A program made the translations under genes and the position numbers. A stretch of 64,000 nucleotides of DNA from an uncultured Prevotellaceae bacterium (GTDB lineage Bacteria; Bacteroidota; Bacteroidia; Bacteroidales; Muribaculaceae): contig ONKU01000001.1 in the NCBI GenBank assembly GCA_900318535.1, positions 62,001 through 126,000 on the forward strand, written 5' to 3'. The notes below the pieces were generated by a model. It saw only the letters and a program-made list of their open reading frames with translations, did no database searches and was not told the origin of the DNA. This document shows, piece after piece, positions 61,354-64,000 of this stretch. Position 1 is the first letter of the stretch. Every line of letters begins with the position of its first letter.

Positions 61354-64000
61354 TGCTCATGCTGGAATGCTTGTCATACTTCACATCCTGCAGGATGGAC
61401 GACTTGACAGCGATGTGGAAGTTGTAACTCTTGTAGGGACCCACGGGCACGAAGCTCGCACTCATCTCGAAGCAGTGCATCTGGCGCGAGATGCTGCAGT
61501 TCATGTAGGCAATCTTGTGGGTATCGAAATTGTAGCTCGCCGATGCCGTCAGGGACCAGTTCTTCGTGGGGCGGATGTTGGCATTCAGACTCAGGTTCTG
61601 GGTCCAGCGGCCGTTGTACTCGAGTTTCTTGTAATTGAACGAGCCATAACCATAGGACAACGAATAATTCACTGTAAGGCTCCACGGGCAATCCCATTTG
61701 GCATAACCGTCGACGAGTTCCAGGTCGGTAGTGGGTCCGCCGCCCTGGCTTTCTTGTTCATCATCCTCGCCCTGATTCCTATTTATTCGGTTCTCGGGGG
61801 TCTTCTTGTCGTCAGGCTGTTTGTCCTTCTTGCGCTTGAAGGTGTCGTTATTGAACGTGTAGGAGAAGGACGTACCCGTGCTGGACAATCGGCCCCAGCC
61901 GCCACCGTTGAACAGGCGCAACTTGTTGATCCTGACGGGAGCACCGGACTCATTTAGACCATACTTATAGACGTCCCAAGTGGCGCTCAGGTTGAGATTA
62001 AAGCCTCTGGTCAATCGCAGCATGATGCTCGTGTTCAGGTTGCTCCACTTCAGCGAGTCGGCCGCCAGATTGCAGGATTGGCTCAAAGTCAAATTCTCAA
62101 TGAGGGAGATTTTCTTGAAACCGGTGCTGTCGTTCTCGCTCTTGACTTTAGCTTCCAGGTTGTTGGCGATGTTGAATGTTAAGGTTCCCGACTTGCCGTT
62201 AGGTGCGCTGCCGTAGAGCCCATGCTGGAAATAGCTGTAGCGGTTGTTGTGGTGAACGCCCCTGCTGTCCACATAGTCCAGGTTGCCGTAATAGCCCCAG
62301 AACGGAGCGCCAAAGTCAGGCGTTGCCGAGAACGAGATGGTGGGCGTCATCACATGGCGCACCATCTGCAGCTTTTCGCTGAGTTTACCCAGGAACTTCA
62401 GGGGCTTGAAGAAACCATAGACCTTGGTACTGAACGAGACGCCGAAATTGAAGTCAAAAATGTTATAGAACCCGTAGGTCGTGTCCCTGACCACCGCACT
62501 GGCATTAGGATCCCATTGCTGCCGTATCTTGCTGGTATACATGCGGTCGTTCACGGTCAGATTGGGCGTGATGTTGAAGTACTTCAACACATTGAACGTG
62601 GCCTGAACAGGCACGGTGTGGCTCATGCCGTTGCGCCAGTCCTTGACCAGACTCTTGTGCAGAAATTCGTCCTGCTTGGCGGTCAACGAGTTCTGGAACC
62701 GGCCATTGTAGCTCACCTTGATCTTCTCATACCAGCGCTCGTCGCCCACGGCGCGCTTGCGCTTGAACGGTGCCGTCTGGGTCATGTTGACAGTCAGGTT
62801 GGGGAACGAGACAGTAATCGTCGAGTCGGATGTGCGCTGCGACACGTTGGCATTCGTCGAGAAGGTCCACTTGCTGTTGGGAATCTTGTAGGTCAGGTTC
62901 ACCGTGCTGCTCTTGGTATTCTCGGTAAATGCACTGGTGTAGTAGGTGTTGAGGCTGTTGCGTGCATAGCCTGTTGTGGCAAAGTTCACGCTGGCCGAGA
63001 AAGTCAGGTAAGGATTAGCCTTCTGGTTCTGGCTATGGCTCCACACTACCTGGAAGTTGCGCATTTTGTTGTAATCGGGATCGCCTTTCTCGCCTGTCAC
63101 GGTCGTGAGGTAGTTGACGCTGAACGAGCCTGAGAACTTGTAGCGTTTGGAGTAGGATGACTGGGCCGACAGTCCCCAGGAGCCGCGTGTGTAGATCTCG
63201 CCAGTGAGCGCCAGGTCGGCGTGCTGTCCCAGTGCCAGGTAATAGCCACCGTTGCGCAGGTAGAAACCGCGGTTGTAGTCTTCACCGAAGGTTGGCACCA
63301 AAATACCGCTCTGGTACTTCTCACTGAAGGGGAAGTAGCCAAACGGCACCGCAATGGGCAGCGGCAGGTCTTCCAGTACCATGTAGGCAGGTCCCGTGAC
63401 CACGTTTTTCTTGGGTTTGACCTTGGCCTTGGTGAGCTGGAAATAGAAGTGCGGATGTTCGTGGTCGTCACAGGTGGTGTAACGGCCGTCCTTGATGTAA
63501 TAGTAGTCGTCCTCGGTCTTCTTGGTGATGCCGCCGGTGAGGTAGCCCTCACCCTGCTCGGTGACGATATCGGTGATGTAGCCGCGCTTCGTCTTGAAGT
63601 TGTACTTCATCTCCCTGGACTGGTACTCGCCGCTATTATCCTTAAAGACAGGTGTGCCGGTGAGTTCACCCACACTGTCAGGGACGCCGATGGCCTGCAC
63701 CTGGCTGCTGTCCATATCCATGCTGATCTGCGATGCCGACATGTCGATGTCGCCATACACGATCTTGCTGCCGCCGTACATCACCGCATGGTTGCGGCCA
63801 AACAGGATGATACTGTCCTTGGCATTGAATTCGACGACATGGTCAAGGTCGACCTTCTCGCGCACAAAACGCACTGTGTCACGGGCCTGAGGCTCACTGG
63901 AACTTACCGGAGCCGTATCGCCTTCGGCCTTGACAATAGAGTCAATCGCCTGGGTCAAGTCAAGGGTATTTCCCCTCACCTGGCCATGCGACAAAGTTGC
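61334..64000 (-). CDS. lptD: LPS-assembly outer-membrane protein LptD, 5' end beyond window
   Basis: LptD forms with LptE the translocon that inserts LPS into the outer leaflet. The frame is open to the last base of the window, so the N-terminus with its signal peptide is missing; 889 codons are visible. An OstA/LptA-like beta-taco comes first (ILFGRNHAVMYGGSKIVYGDIDMSA region), then a large beta-barrel domain with GPAYMVLEDLPLPIAVPFGYFPF and alternating Tyr/Trp strands (SYSKRYKF, NYRYS-type), ending with the aromatic C-terminal strand VTWY. A lysine-rich acidic loop (KRKKDKQPDDKKTPE) lies near the C-terminus. The YiiX-type gene overlaps its end. Confidence 0.93.
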   Translation of the reverse strand, partial: ATLSHGQVRGNTLDLTQAIDSIVKAEGDTAPVSSSEPQARDTVRFVREKVDLDHVVEFNAKDSIILFGRNHAVMYGGSKIVYGDIDMSASQISMDMDSSQVQAIGVPDSVGELTGTPVFKDNSGEYQSREMKYNFKTKRGYITDIVTEQGEGYLTGGITKKTEDDYYYIKDGRYTTCDDHEHPHFYFQLTKAKVKPKKNVVTGPAYMVLEDLPLPIAVPFGYFPFSEKYQSGILVPTFGEDYNRGFYLRNGGYYLALGQHADLALTGEIYTRGSWGLSAQSSYSKRYKFSGSFSVNYLTTVTGEKGDPDYNKMRNFQVVWSHSQNQKANPYLTFSASVNFATTGYARNSLNTYYTSAFTENTKSSTVNLTYKIPNSKWTFSTNANVSQRTSDSTITVSFPNLTVNMTQTAPFKRKRAVGDERWYEKIKVSYNGRFQNSLTAKQDEFLHKSLVKDWRNGMSHTVPVQATFNVLKYFNITPNLTVNDRMYTSKIRQQWDPNASAVVRDTTYGFYNIFDFNFGVSFSTKVYGFFKPLKFLGKLSEKLQMVRHVMTPTISFSATPDFGAPFWGYYGNLDYVDSRGVHHNNRYSYFQHGLYGSAPNGKSGTLTFNIANNLEAKVKSENDSTGFKKISLIENLTLSQSCNLAADSLKWSNLNTSIMLRLTRGFNLNLSATWDVYKYGLNESGAPVRINKLRLFNGGGWGRLSSTGTSFSYTFNNDTFKRKKDKQPDDKKTPENRINRNQGEDDEQESQGGGPTTDLELVDGYAKWDCPWSLTVNYSLSYGYGSFNYKKLEYNGRWTQNLSLNANIRPTKNWSLTASASYNFDTHKIAYMNCSISRQMHCFEMSASFVPVGPYKSYNFHIAVKSSILQDVKYDKHSSMSNGVTWY

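Noticed and set aside
63992-63999. CAACTTTG (minus strand) as an lptD promoter with start near 63985
   Set aside because: It is in frame with the lptD protein, which is open to the window edge; the nearby ATG is out of frame and the protein still lacks its signal peptide, so the gene begins outside the window.
1-64000. tRNA/rRNA genes, CRISPR arrays, transposases, prophage genes
   Set aside because: Reading all intergenic gaps by eye, I found no TTCGA-type T-loop with acceptor pairing, no regularly spaced identical 25-40 base repeats, and no integrase or transposase motif. A tRNAscan and CRISPR search would be decisive.

Overview
The window looks like a chromosomal segment of a Bacteroidota member, order Bacteroidales; the secreted proteins suggest Muribaculaceae or Prevotellaceae, though the family is an inference. 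The signs are the Bacteroidales promoter signature (-7 box TAnnTTTG, sometimes with a -33 TTTG 19 bases upstream), the near absence of Shine-Dalgarno sites, Gram-negative envelope genes (LptD, LpxH, TatAC), one protein with a type IX secretion C-terminal tail, BspA-type leucine-rich repeats, and several secreted proteins ending in dockerin-like GDVNxDxxVNIxDV repeats. I see no rRNA, tRNA, transposase, phage gene or CRISPR array. Most of the window is housekeeping DNA with accessory secreted proteins between.

Layout. 1-5 kb: 3' part of folD, PBP1A, an EamA transporter and an aspartokinase without ACT domains. 5-9.3 kb: a probable five-gene operon (YqgE, type II pantothenate kinase, glycosyltransferase, GNAT acetyltransferase, acyltransferase-3). 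9.3-16.4 kb: a cysteine-less thioredoxin-fold protein, a lipoprotein with a DUF695 protein, a T9SS-tailed protein, fabG and an LRR/dockerin protein. 16.5-21.8 kb: glyA with a flavin reductase, two tandem deoxynucleoside kinases, a small secreted protein and an M23/LysM hydrolase. 22-28 kb: a beta-helix protein, recG-ispD, and lpxH with a SufT-like gene. 28-36 kb: HU, a 30-residue basic ribosomal-type protein, RNase G/E, the ornithine-to-glutamate pair rocD and pruA, an esterase and rlmN. 36-46 kb: a secreted endonuclease I with dockerin, a large membrane protein, rpiB, valS and the operon nrnA-DUF4827-glmM. 46-50 kb: a secreted phosphodiesterase/nuclease, MgtC and a CPA2 antiporter. 50.4-56.3 kb: three paralogous dockerin-bearing secreted proteins. 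56.4-64 kb: tatA-tatC, ptb-buk, a LysE exporter, a YiiX-type hydrolase and the 3' part of lptD.

Together the genes cover envelope building (PBP1A, glmM, lpxH, lptD, surface glycosyl and acyl transfer), protein export (Tat, T9SS tail, dockerin tails), one-carbon, nucleotide and isoprenoid supply (folD, glyA, deoxynucleoside kinases, ispD) and amino-acid or short-chain acyl catabolism (rocD-pruA, ptb-buk).

The most unusual signals are outside ordinary genes: -7 boxes placed 4-9 bases before start codons (probable leaderless mRNAs), AACTA-rich leaders before start codons, hairpin plus TTTAGAG composite ends, two interspersed palindrome families, a tandem near-palindromic promoter repeat upstream of ptb, and a dockerin-type tail on six otherwise unrelated secreted proteins with no cohesin in view.
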